Source: Lachnospiraceae bacterium UBA3711
GTDB lineage: Bacteria > Bacillota > Clostridia > Lachnospirales > Lachnospiraceae
Direction: 5' to 3'
Length of the DNA stretch: 32,271 bases
NCBI GenBank assembly: GCA_002371345.1
Contig: DFHY01000129.1
Span: forward strand, 1 to 32,271
The position numbers and the translations under genes were made by a program. This document shows, piece by piece, positions 7,189 to 14,769 of this stretch. The notes below the pieces were generated by a model that did not search any database, was not told where the DNA came from, and worked only from the letters and a program-made list of their open reading frames with translations. The stretch's first letter is position 1. Every line of letters starts with the position of its first letter.

Positions 7189-7782
7189 TTACTTGGAGTA
7201 CAGCTCGACGATCTGAACTTCGTCGACCGGAACATCGATCATCTCCCTGTTCGGAAGCTCTTTCACGGTTCCTCTGAAGTTCTCGGCATCCGCATCCAGC
7301 CACTCAGGCACCAGCCTGCCATGGTTCGCCTCAGCGATGTCCTTGTATCTCTGTGACTCCCTGCACTTTTCCTTGATCTCGATAACATCTCCGGCCTTAA
7401 CAAGATAGGACGGGATATTGACGCACTTCCCGTTGACGGTCACGTGCTTATGATCGACGATCTGGCGCGCTTCCCTGCGGGTTCTCGCGAAAGCCAGACG
7501 GAAGATAACGTTGTCCAGTCTGGACTCAAGCAGAGTCATCAGGTTCGGACCGGTCATACCGGGCATACGGTCCGCCTTCTCATAATAGTTGCGGAACGGC
7601 TTCTCGGTGACGCCGTAGATGAACTTTGCCTTCTGCTTCTCTTTCAGCTGCATGCCGTACTCGCTGACCTTATGTCTGGTCTGGCGCGGCTGACGATTCG
7701 ACTTCTTATCATAACCCAGGACAGTAGGCTCAAGTCCCAGGGCTCTGCATCTCTTTAATACAGGTGTTCTGTTAACTGCCAT
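7189..7782 (-). CDS. rpsD: 30S ribosomal protein S4
   Basis: S4, 197 residues, a primary 16S rRNA binder that nucleates small-subunit assembly and often autoregulates its operon. The N-terminus (M-A-V-N-R-T-P-V-L-K-R-C-R-A-L-G) has a single cysteine, so the four-cysteine zinc site of other S4 proteins is absent. The S4 RNA-binding domain lies around residues 88-150 (E-S-R-L-D-N-V-I-F-R-L-x-F-A-R-T-R-R-E-A-R-Q-x-V). GGAGG is in front of the ATG. It sits 44 bases after rpsK. Confidence 0.97.
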   Translation of the reverse strand: MAVNRTPVLKRCRALGLEPTVLGYDKKSNRQPRQTRHKVSEYGMQLKEKQKAKFIYGVTEKPFRNYYEKADRMPGMTGPNLMTLLESRLDNVIFRLAFARTRREARQIVDHKHVTVNGKCVNIPSYLVKAGDVIEIKEKCRESQRYKDIAEANHGRLVPEWLDADAENFRGTVKELPNREMIDVPVDEVQIVELYSK

Positions 7783-7826
7783 TCTGATTCTACCTCCGTT
7801 ATATTATGGCAAAAATGAATTCGCGA

Positions 7827-8225
7827 TCAGACTCTCCTGCGCTTCGGCGGACGGCATCCGTTGTGCGGAACCGGAGTCACGTCATGAATGGAGATAACCT
7901 CCAGCCCATTTGCATTCAGAGCGCGGATAGCCGCCTCTCTTCCCGAACCCGGGCCCTTGACGAACACGTCAACCGTCTTCAGGCCGTGTATCAGAGCAGC
8001 CTTCGTAGCTGTCTCCGCTGCCATCTGTGCCGCATAAGGGGTAGATTTTCTGGAACCCTTAAAACCAAGGCCGCCGGCACTTGCCCATGAAAGGGCGTTG
8101 CCCTGCGCATCCGTCAGTGTAACGATCGTATTATTGAAGGAAGACTGAATATGCGCCTGGCCTCTTTCCACGTTCTTCTTAACGCGCTTCTTGGTCACTT
8201 TCCTGCTTGTGTTTTTTCCTGCCAT
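7827..8225 (-). CDS. rpsK: 30S ribosomal protein S11
   Basis: S11, 132 residues, part of the small-subunit platform. Conserved blocks include G-Q-A-H-I-Q-S-S-F-N-N-T-I-V-T-L-T-D, A-S-A-G-G-L-G-F-K-G-S-R-K-S-T-P-Y-A-A-Q and the C-terminal D-V-T-P-V-P-H-N-G-C-R-P-P-K-R-R-R-V. The N-terminus is lysine-rich. The ribosome binding site is weak (AGGTT), and the gene follows rpsM by 45 bases, suggesting expression depends on the shared operon. Confidence 0.97.
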   Translation of the reverse strand: MAGKNTSRKVTKKRVKKNVERGQAHIQSSFNNTIVTLTDAQGNALSWASAGGLGFKGSRKSTPYAAQMAAETATKAALIHGLKTVDVFVKGPGSGREAAIRALNANGLEVISIHDVTPVPHNGCRPPKRRRV

Positions 8226-8270
8226 TATTCAATAACCTGCTTTCTCAATCTGAATATCGATCAGTTCGGA

Positions 8271-8642
8271 TTACTTCTTCTTATTCGCAACAGTACGGCG
8301 CGGGCCCTTGCGGGTACGGGCGTTGGTCTTGGTCTTCTGACCGCGGACCGGAAGTCCCTTCCTGTGCCTGATTCCTCTGTAGCATCCGATCTCCTGCAGT
8401 CTCTTGATGTTCATAGCAACATCTCTGCGGAGATCACCCTCAACCATAACGTCGAGGTCTTCCATTGCTGCACGGATCTTATCGACTTCCTCGTCGGTCA
8501 GATCACGTACACGTGTGTTCGCGTCGATTCCGGCCTTATCCAGAATCCTGTTCGAGGTGGTGCGGCCGATGCCAAAGATGTAGGTAAGGCCGATCTCAAC
8601 TCGCTTCTCTCTTGGTAAGTCTACACCAGCTATACGAGCCAT
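8271..8642 (-). CDS. rpsM: 30S ribosomal protein S13
   Basis: S13, 123 residues, of the small-subunit head; it contacts the P-site tRNA and the large subunit. It begins M-A-R-I-A-G-V-D-L-P-R-E-K-R-V and has the G-I-G-R-T-T-S-N-R-I helix-two-turn-helix stretch. The C-terminal tail is R-T-R-K-G-P-R-R-T-V-A-N-K-K-K. AGGAGG precedes the ATG at 8642. A 351-base spacer separates it from rpmJ. Confidence 0.97.
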   Translation of the reverse strand: MARIAGVDLPREKRVEIGLTYIFGIGRTTSNRILDKAGIDANTRVRDLTDEEVDKIRAAMEDLDVMVEGDLRRDVAMNIKRLQEIGCYRGIRHRKGLPVRGQKTKTNARTRKGPRRTVANKKK

Positions 8643-8993
8643 GTGTCATTTCCTCCTGAAAAAATGTTTGTCTTTAAACTGGGACACGCGGTCAGCCGCG
8701 CATCCAGCTGCATCCCCTCTCAGAGCCTGCAGCCTTTCCGTCTCATTAAGCGGGGTGCCTTTTCAGCCTCCGCTGATGTGCTGCCGCGCCGGAGCGGTTG
8801 TCGGCGGGTGTTGCTGCACTCAATCCTGAGCCGGTATTAAGGACAATAGTACTTTGAGCCGGCCTGCCGCTGCAGGTTATCGTTCTCTCATCGTATATTG
8901 TCAGCGCCTGTTTTCTCGATCTCACCGATCCTCTCAGTCAGATCAGGCGCATTCCGCTTCTTAATAAAATGAAATCTTTTCGGCTGTCTGTGG
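8643..8993 (-). other. long spacer / possible leader between rpmJ and rpsM
   Basis: No gene with a start and ribosome binding site is visible in these 351 bases. The spacer holds a possible internal promoter (8876-8904), two TGAGCCGG direct repeats near 8827 and 8854, and short G+C-rich stems. It could be an RNA leader through which S4 or another ribosomal protein controls the genes below, but no known leader fold is recognised. Confidence 0.45.
8876..8904 (-). promoter_or_regulatory. possible internal promoter upstream of rpsM
   Basis: On the minus strand CTGACA (8904-8899), 17 bases, GATAAC (8881-8876): 5 of 6 and 4 of 6 matches to the consensus. Confidence 0.4.
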
Positions 8994-9107
8994 TCAGCCC
9001 TGTCTTTGCTTGTGCTTCGGGTTCTCGCAGATGATCATGATTCTGCCTTTCCTCTTGATCACCTTGCACTTCTCGCACATCGGTTTCACAGATGAACGAA
9101 CCTTCAT
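8994..9107 (-). CDS. rpmJ: 50S ribosomal protein L36
   Basis: A 37-residue protein that is among the smallest of the large subunit. The zinc-binding residues are all present: C11, C14, C27 and H32 (M-C-E-K-C, then C-E-N-P-K-H-K-Q-R-Q-G at the end). GGAGG lies 10 bases before the ATG at 9107. It is the first gene of the operon, with a consensus promoter 90-120 bases upstream. In related genomes infA normally precedes it, but infA is not here. Confidence 0.97.
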   Translation of the reverse strand: MKVRSSVKPMCEKCKVIKRKGRIMIICENPKHKQRQG

Positions 9108-9198
9108 TCCGGCATGCCTCCTTTCTGTCATCGTCAATTTCGTCCGCAAGCCTTAATCAAAGGGCGCACTAACCCCTCGCTGCCGCAGACACTCGACT

Positions 9199-9227
9199 AT
9201 TATATGTCAGAGCACACCTTAATGCAA
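9199..9227 (-). promoter_or_regulatory. promoter of the rpmJ-rpsM-rpsK-rpsD-rpoA-rplQ operon
   Basis: On the minus strand TTGCAT (9227-9222), exactly 17 bases, then a perfect TATAAT (9204-9199). Transcription would start near 9192, leaving an ~85-base leader before rpmJ. Confidence 0.8.
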
Positions 9228-9362
9228 GCATTACTTTTTGCTTCCGCGAAATATTTCCCGCAGGCACAGCAGCTTATGGTCCGCAGGCCGTGACTTATAC
9301 TCCGGCAGACTTTCCGCACTGCTGCGGACTCCCGTTTTTGCACTGCTTCAAACTATTGCCGG

Positions 9363-11783
9363 CTATACTCCGGCGGTCTTTCCACGGTATTCCAGGCAGA
9401 GCATCGTCAGGTCGTCAAACTGTGCCGCACCGGCTACGAAAGCATCCACATCAGCTCTCACAGTGGTCAGTATCTCTTCCGGCGTACCGTTCCCCGCGCG
9501 GTTAAGCGCTTCTTCAAGCCGCTCCATACCATAGAATTCTCCGTCAGCATTGTTAGCCTCAGGCACTCCGTCAGTGTAGACGAATACCTCGTCCCCCGGA
9601 TTCAGCTTAACTTCATAGTCTTTATACTTTATTCCGGACATCCCTCCGATCACCAGTCCGTGCTTGTCCTTGTATACCTCAAACTTACCTTCCCTTCTTA
9701 TCACCGGATATTCATGTCCCGCGTTGGTGCAGGTCATAACTCCGTCTTCAAGGTTCAGTATTCCCATCCATACAGTGACAAACATCTGGGTAAGCCTGTC
9801 GGTGCATATCTGCTCATTTACCTCCGTCAGGATCTGAGCAGGTGTTCCGCCTAACTTCGTGCGGTAATTGATAAGGTTCTTGGCCGACATCATAAACAGC
9901 GCGGCGGGGACTCCCTTGTCAGACACATCCGCTATAAGAAGCGCCAGATGATTCTCATCTATCAGGAAGAAGTCGTAGAAGTCCCCTCCGACCGCCTTCG
10001 CCGGATCCATTCTCGCGAAGAGGTCAAAGTCAGTACGGTCAGGGAATGCCGGGAAAGTATCAGGCAGGGCCGCCTCCTGGATCTGGGCAGCCGTTCTGAG
10101 CTCGGTACTGACTCTTTCATTGTCAGCAGCCATTCTTGCCACCTCCTCGGTATACCGCTTCATCTCCTTCGTAAGAGAGGTGAATTCCCTGGCAAGCACA
10201 CCGATCTCATTTCGCGAACGGATCATCTTGAGGTTTTCGCTGGTTTTCTCAGAATTCTTATCATAATGATATTCCGACACAATCCTTGTCACATAGCGAA
10301 GAGGTCTCAATACAGTAAAGAACAGAAGCACAAGAATAAGTGTGGCAGCGATTGTCAGTATAAATATCGTATGGCGCCTCAGCCCGGAGATAAATGTAAG
10401 CTTCTCGGAAATCTCCTCGCTGCTCACAGTCATACAGAACATCAGGCGGCTGTTAACGCCTTTAACCTCATAGTTCTCATAATATCCAAATGAGTCGCCT
10501 GCAGTAAACTCATCTAAAATCGGAACCAGAATCCCGGGCTCGGCAAGCTGCTCGTAATTATCCCAGGACTCTTCCAAAAGCTTTCTGTCAACCTCGTCTC
10601 CAAGACTGTAGCTATCTCTTACTTCTTTATTAGCATCAAATATTATCGTAAGCTTTCCCGACGCGTCCTCAGCCACAAGCCGCATGTCATCCAGGGAATA
10701 CGCGTCGGCGTCATATTCAAATGATAACCTGTCCACGGAATAATAGAAAGACGCAAACAAAAGCTGATCCTCATCCGACATCTTACTGAGATCTTCGGCG
10801 GTTATGAGAGAAGCCATCTCTTTCCCGGACTCATTTACCAGCCTGGTTAACCTGTCGAAAGACCCGTCGTCCATCCCGTCCTGCTCATTGTCGATCCTGG
10901 TGTTTATCTCATCCGGATGCTCAATCCAGTAGTTGACCAGCCATGGGAACGATGCCATGTTTTCTAATGTTTTTCTTACATTAACGAGGTTCTTTCCGTC
11001 AGTTTCTCTGGCAACCGCCAGATAGAAGGATGAGACCGACCGCATCGTATAGTTCCCTATCATGAGCGTAGCTCCGATAAAGAGAAGGATAATGACACTT
11101 CCGATCTGAAACAGGCTGCCGCGGCTGTGTACACTGAAGTAAGCGTACACGAGCCCAAGCGCGAGAACAGCGGACAGCGAGAAGGATTCCGCCAGCATGA
11201 ATCCCAGATACATTCTCATGATCAGCAGAAACACAAACACTGACAGCAGAGATTTATTACGTTTCCATAACGAAATTATGCAGACTATGATTCCGATCAG
11301 GACAGGCGCCGCAGCCAGAATAAAGAGAAGTTCTTCCCGAAAGACTAAATGATTGTTTCCTGACGCCCAGAAGAGAAAGCCCGTCGGGATGCTTACGGCA
11401 AACAGAATGCATACGGCATACGTGGGAATTCTGACCAGATTAAGCCTGACAGGCGAGCCGGATTCCTTCCCGCCCGCTGTAAGCAGATACCTTATCAGGC
11501 AGAAATACCCAAGCTCCATCAGTATTAATTCAAGTCCAAATAACACATTCGCCGCAGGGTCTGTAATATGCTCCGGGTGCAGGATGAATATCATCCTCAC
11601 ACAGTTCGTCACAGTAGCGAGCAGTGTCAGCAATACCGCCCTCATGAACAGTTTATTCCATAAGGCTCTGCGTCTATTGCCCGGAATAAAGATAACCAGG
11701 CCCATCACGGCAAGTATGGCCGCCGCGCCGACGTCGCTCATTATTGTAATCTGACAGACCTCTTTGAAATTGCCGCTGAACAT
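9363..11783 (-). CDS. multi-pass membrane PP2C/SpoIIE-type serine phosphatase
   Basis: An 806-residue membrane signalling protein ending in an RsbU/SpoIIE-type phosphatase, a class that usually acts on phosphorylated anti-anti-sigma factors. About eight hydrophobic helices occupy residues 17-245. A ~225-residue region, probably extracytoplasmic (246-470), follows, then another membrane helix (471-493), a HAMP-like linker with coiled coil (~494-570) and the catalytic domain (~575-800). Metal-binding landmarks are visible: V-G-G-D-F-Y-D (598-604), A-D-V-S-D-K-G (618-624), N-A-G-H (687-690) and the terminal D-D-L-T (790-793). GGAGG is 5 bases before the start. It begins 12 bases after metY, so the two are probably co-transcribed. 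No anti-sigma or STAS partner is in the window. The signal it senses is unknown. Confidence 0.88.
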   Translation of the reverse strand: MFSGNFKEVCQITIMSDVGAAAILAVMGLVIFIPGNRRRALWNKLFMRAVLLTLLATVTNCVRMIFILHPEHITDPAANVLFGLELILMELGYFCLIRYLLTAGGKESGSPVRLNLVRIPTYAVCILFAVSIPTGFLFWASGNNHLVFREELLFILAAAPVLIGIIVCIISLWKRNKSLLSVFVFLLIMRMYLGFMLAESFSLSAVLALGLVYAYFSVHSRGSLFQIGSVIILLFIGATLMIGNYTMRSVSSFYLAVARETDGKNLVNVRKTLENMASFPWLVNYWIEHPDEINTRIDNEQDGMDDGSFDRLTRLVNESGKEMASLITAEDLSKMSDEDQLLFASFYYSVDRLSFEYDADAYSLDDMRLVAEDASGKLTIIFDANKEVRDSYSLGDEVDRKLLEESWDNYEQLAEPGILVPILDEFTAGDSFGYYENYEVKGVNSRLMFCMTVSSEEISEKLTFISGLRRHTIFILTIAATLILVLLFFTVLRPLRYVTRIVSEYHYDKNSEKTSENLKMIRSRNEIGVLAREFTSLTKEMKRYTEEVARMAADNERVSTELRTAAQIQEAALPDTFPAFPDRTDFDLFARMDPAKAVGGDFYDFFLIDENHLALLIADVSDKGVPAALFMMSAKNLINYRTKLGGTPAQILTEVNEQICTDRLTQMFVTVWMGILNLEDGVMTCTNAGHEYPVIRREGKFEVYKDKHGLVIGGMSGIKYKDYEVKLNPGDEVFVYTDGVPEANNADGEFYGMERLEEALNRAGNGTPEEILTTVRADVDAFVAGAAQFDDLTMLCLEYRGKTAGV

Positions 11784-11795
11784 ATACTCCTCCGG

Positions 11796-13082
11796 TTAAT
11801 TCTCTGCCGCCAGAGCCTGTTCAAGATCCGCTATTAGGTCTTCCTTGTCCTCAAGTCCGCAGGAAATGCGTATAAGTCCCGCAGGCACTCCTGCCCTTTC
11901 AAGTTCCTCATCGTTCATCTGGCGGTGGGTGCTGGTAGCGGGATTCAGACAGCAGGTTCTGGCGTCCGCGACATGAGTCTCGATCGCCGCAAGGCGAAGA
12001 CGCTTCATAAAGCTTTCAGCCATAGCGCGGCCGCCTGACAGCTCGAAGGAGACGACTCCGCACCCTCCGTTCGGCATGTATTTCCGCGCTCTCTCATAAT
12101 ACGGGCTAGACTTCAGTCCGGAATACTGAACCTTCGTTACAAGCGGGTGCGATTCGAGAAACTCCGCGACAGCCAGCGCATTCTCCACATGCCTTGCCAT
12201 GCGCACATGCAATGATTCCAGTCCCATATTAAGATAAAATGCACTCTGCGGCGACTGCACGCAGCCGAAGTCACGCATAAGCTGCGAGGTTGCCTTGGTG
12301 ATAAATGCTCCTTCCATACCGAACCGCTCAGCGTACACGATTCCGTGATAGGACTCGTCAGGGGTAGTCAGTCCCGGAAACTTATCACTGTGAGCCATCC
12401 AGTCGAACTTCCCGCTGTCGACTATAGCGCCTCCGATCGCGGCCCCATGTCCGTCCATGTATTTTGTCGTGGAATGCGTGACGATATCCGCTCCCCATTC
12501 GATAGGACGCAGGTTTACCGGCGTCGGAAAAGTATTGTCAACGATCAGCGGAACGCCATGCCTGTGCGCCGCGGCGGCAAATCTCTCGATATCAAGTACA
12601 GTCAGCGCGGGATTGGCAATCGACTCTCCGAACATGACCCTGGTATTCGGTCTGAAGGCGGCGTCAAGCTCCTCATCCGTCGCGTCCGGAGATACGAAGG
12701 TAGACTCAATGCCCATCTTCGCCAGTGTGACCTTGATAAGGTTGTATGTGCCTCCGTATATGGTCGAGGATGAAACAATGTGGTCTCCGCATTCACAGAT
12801 ATTGAAGATGGCGAAGAAATTTGCCGCCTGCCCTGAAGATGTCAGCATGCCTGCGCTTCCTCCCTCCATCGCGGCGATCTTTGCCGCGACATGGTCGCAG
12901 GTCGGATTCTGGAGACGTGAATAGAAGTATCCTGAAGCCTCCAGATCAAACAGCTTTCCCATATCCTCGCTGGTGTCATACTTGAATGTCGTGGACTGAA
13001 TGATCGGGATCTGACGCGGCCCGCCATTCTCAGGCGTATAGCCTGCCTGCACACATTTTGTTCCAATTCCCTGCTGTCCCAT
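11796..13082 (-). CDS. metY: O-acetylhomoserine sulfhydrylase-type PLP enzyme
   Basis: A 428-residue cytoplasmic enzyme of the Cys/Met-metabolism PLP family. It most likely makes homocysteine from O-acetylhomoserine and sulfide (methionine synthesis). The PLP lysine lies in S-T-T-K-Y (K207 from the chosen start), with the upstream aspartate in V-D-N-T-F-P-T-P. Further family marks are I-I-Q-S-T-T-F, Y-S-R-L-x-N-P-T and L-T-S-S-G-Q-A-A. An ATG 12 bases upstream (13094) is possible, but the ATG at 13082 has GGAG 6 bases before it. A TATAAT box at 13125-13130 may be its -10. A methionine gamma-lyase activity cannot be excluded by eye. No T-box or SAM riboswitch is evident upstream. Confidence 0.88.
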   Translation of the reverse strand: MGQQGIGTKCVQAGYTPENGGPRQIPIIQSTTFKYDTSEDMGKLFDLEASGYFYSRLQNPTCDHVAAKIAAMEGGSAGMLTSSGQAANFFAIFNICECGDHIVSSSTIYGGTYNLIKVTLAKMGIESTFVSPDATDEELDAAFRPNTRVMFGESIANPALTVLDIERFAAAAHRHGVPLIVDNTFPTPVNLRPIEWGADIVTHSTTKYMDGHGAAIGGAIVDSGKFDWMAHSDKFPGLTTPDESYHGIVYAERFGMEGAFITKATSQLMRDFGCVQSPQSAFYLNMGLESLHVRMARHVENALAVAEFLESHPLVTKVQYSGLKSSPYYERARKYMPNGGCGVVSFELSGGRAMAESFMKRLRLAAIETHVADARTCCLNPATSTHRQMNDEELERAGVPAGLIRISCGLEDKEDLIADLEQALAAEN

Positions 13083-13458
13083 AATTATCTCCATTCTGTA
13101 ATCAACTTTTGACCTTTATGTTACATTATATCCCAAAGCATGATGATATGGAATCAGGAAATGTCAGTACCCTACCGCTGCCGCAGGAATCGCATCATGA
13201 CTGTTCCTGAACATGTCAGTCGTCAGGTAGCGTCCTGTATCTGCAGGAATTACTGGTACCGGCCCTGCAAGAACATGATCTTTCGGGCTGTCGTCCTGTA
13301 TCTGAAGAAATAACTGTATAATACGCATGAATATAAAAAGCGGCCACGGCATCATAGCTGATGCCGCGTCCGCCGCTGATTCAATCCATGTATCATTAGC
13401 TGATAATTCCTGAAGAGACATCATCCGAACCGGATGATCCGGAATGGCTTAAGACCCA
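13083..13458. other. intergenic region upstream of metY
   Basis: It holds a possible -10 box (TATAAT on the minus strand, 13130-13125) without a good -35, the terminator of the SH3b gene (13335-13373), and two near-repeats of cgtcctgtatctg (about 13230 and 13291). An 86-codon frame at 13164-13424 crosses the terminator and is not credible. Nothing else is recognised. Confidence 0.5.
13335..13373 (-). terminator. intrinsic terminator of the SH3b gene
   Basis: Two 15-base arms (13340-13354 and 13359-13373, 13 of 15 paired) with a TAGC loop, followed on the minus strand by five T (complement of 13335-13339). It lies 86 bases after the stop of the SH3b gene. Confidence 0.88.
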
Positions 13459-13725
13459 TCAGAAATATCCAAGCAGGCTTCCTGCCATCCATCCGTACAT
13501 CGGATAGTTGATCTCATACCAGGTTCTGCCGTCCTGCGGATTGTAGGAGGTGTTTCCGGTGGTATTGGCCTGAGTGCCGTTCTTCAGAGAGCCGACCTGC
13601 GGATAAGACATACCCGGGCCGCTTCTTACGACAGCGTCCATGTTCTTGCGGGTATCAACCGTCCTCATAACTCCTCCGGAGACTGAGTCGAGTTCCTGAT
13701 TGTTCAGAGCTTTCTTTTCTTCCAT
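13459..13725 (-). CDS. small SH3b protein with a double-glycine export leader
   Basis: An 88-residue protein in two parts. Residues 1-18 match the double-glycine leader of peptides exported by C39-peptidase ABC transporters: L7 (-12), E11 (-8), L12 (-7), V15 (-4), G17 (-2), G18 (-1) relative to the cut. The rest (~28-88) is a bacterial SH3 domain with V-R-S-G-P-G-x-S-Y-x-x-V-G-S-L-K-N-G, W-Y-E-I-N and G-W-M-A-G-S-L-L. Such domains often bind cell-wall peptides. The inferred product is a ~70-residue cargo cut after GG and released outside. It has its own promoter (13789-13817), a strong GGGGAGG site and its own terminator, so it is monocistronic. No peptidase-transporter or immunity gene is nearby. 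There is no classical Sec signal. Confidence 0.82.
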   Translation of the reverse strand: MEEKKALNNQELDSVSGGVMRTVDTRKNMDAVVRSGPGMSYPQVGSLKNGTQANTTGNTSYNPQDGRTWYEINYPMYGWMAGSLLGYF

Positions 13726-13788
13726 GTTTGTTTTCCTCCCCTAAAAAGCCTGTTGTAATACCGGCGGTTCTTTTGTACCGTCTGAATC

Positions 13789-13817
13789 ATTATACGAACA
13801 AACCTTCGCAATGGCCA
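13789..13817 (-). promoter_or_regulatory. promoter of the SH3b gene
   Basis: On the minus strand TGGCCA (13817-13812), 17 bases and a perfect TATAAT (13794-13789). The -35 is weak (4 of 6), so an activator or an extended context may contribute. Confidence 0.6.
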
Positions 13818-13831
13818 ATGCTTTAAAATAG

Positions 13832-14746
13832 TTATTTCTTCTTCCCCTTATCCTTGCCTTCCTTACCTTTTCCGGGCTTGCTCTTGCCGGCCTCCTTTTC
13901 GAGAACCTCCCTGAAGCCCTCGAACTGCTGCAGACGTTCTTTTGTAACCTTCGGATACTTCGGGTTCATGTCCTCAAGGGTATGAAGGATAATCTCGCTG
14001 ACGACCAGGCGCATGTACCACTTATGATCCGCCGGAACTACATACCATGGAGCTTCTTCTGTAGCCGTCCTGTTGATTGCGGTCTCAAACGCCTCCTGAT
14101 AATCGTCCCAGAACTTGCGCTCTTCAAAGTCAGATCCGGAGAACTTCCAGTTCTTCTCAGGCTCCTCAATTCTTGACAGGAAGCGGCGCGCCTGCTCTTT
14201 CCTGGAAACATTCAGGAATATCTTGACTGTCCGGATATTGTTGTGATACAGATACTTCTCATAATTGCAGATGTCCTCATAGCGGTAATCCATAATCTTG
14301 TCAGGATCGATCCGCTCCGCGTTCGCCTGTGTCTTCCACAGCTTCTTCACACGGTAGATCAGGACCTCCTCATAATGAGAGCGGTTGAAGATCGCGATCT
14401 CGCCCTTCATGGGAGCCTCCTGCTCGATTCTCCACAGAAAATCATGCGCAAGCTCATTTGACGACGGAGACTTGAAAGCGGATTCCTTGACGCCGTGCGG
14501 TGACAGGCATGTCAGAACAGCGGCAATTGTTCCGTCCTTGCCGGCGGCGTCCATAGCCTGAAACAGGAAGATGACCCCCTCCTTCTTGTCGGCGTACAGC
14601 CGCCTCTGGAGTTCACCTATCTTCGCGAAGTTCTTCAGCATCTTCTCCTCGGCCTTCTCCCGCACTTTCTCAATAGAAGTCTCATCGGTAGAAACCTTGT
14701 TCAGCTTAAACTTCCTGCTTCCGTCGTACCTGTACTTTTTCAGCAT
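13832..14746 (-). CDS. polyphosphate kinase 2 (polyphosphate:nucleotide phosphotransferase)
   Basis: A 304-residue PPK2-family enzyme that moves phosphate between polyphosphate and nucleotides. The Walker A-type loop is F-Q-A-M-D-A-A-G-K-D-G-T (residues ~62-73). The lid/Walker B region is F-N-R-S-H-Y-E-E-V-L (~120-129), and the C-terminal part has A-P-W-Y-V-V-P-A-D-H-K-W-Y. These blocks and the short single-domain length resemble, from memory, class III PPK2 enzymes that phosphorylate both AMP and ADP; a class I (ADP only) assignment is not excluded. The C-terminal tail is extremely lysine- and glycine-rich. AGGAGG is in front. It lies 23 bases after rpiR, so it is probably the last gene of the sugar operon upstream. 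Confidence 0.88.
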   Translation of the reverse strand: MLKKYRYDGSRKFKLNKVSTDETSIEKVREKAEEKMLKNFAKIGELQRRLYADKKEGVIFLFQAMDAAGKDGTIAAVLTCLSPHGVKESAFKSPSSNELAHDFLWRIEQEAPMKGEIAIFNRSHYEEVLIYRVKKLWKTQANAERIDPDKIMDYRYEDICNYEKYLYHNNIRTVKIFLNVSRKEQARRFLSRIEEPEKNWKFSGSDFEERKFWDDYQEAFETAINRTATEEAPWYVVPADHKWYMRLVVSEIILHTLEDMNPKYPKVTKERLQQFEGFREVLEKEAGKSKPGKGKEGKDKGKKK

Positions 14747-14769
14747 AGTTTTTACTCTTACCCTTCCTC

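Noticed and set aside
8905..8993. Short frame downstream of rpmJ encoding a charged peptide ending D-L-T-E-R-I-G-E-I-E-K
   Set aside because: The composition looks coding-like, but there is no ATG, GTG or TTG with a ribosome binding site, and it overlaps the end of rpmJ in another frame.
9320..9346. Small hairpin followed by a T run on the plus strand (tccgca-ctgc-tgcgga)
   Set aside because: It would terminate plus-strand transcription, but no plus-strand gene is upstream; on the minus strand it has no T run.
13083..13334. T-box or SAM riboswitch upstream of metY
   Set aside because: No T-box sequence, kink-turn or terminator/antiterminator pair linked to metY could be recognised by eye.
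13164..13424. 86-codon minus-strand frame between metY and the SH3b gene
   Set aside because: It runs through the terminator hairpin of the SH3b gene, has no recognisable domain, and its hydrophobic stretch is encoded by the terminator's surroundings.
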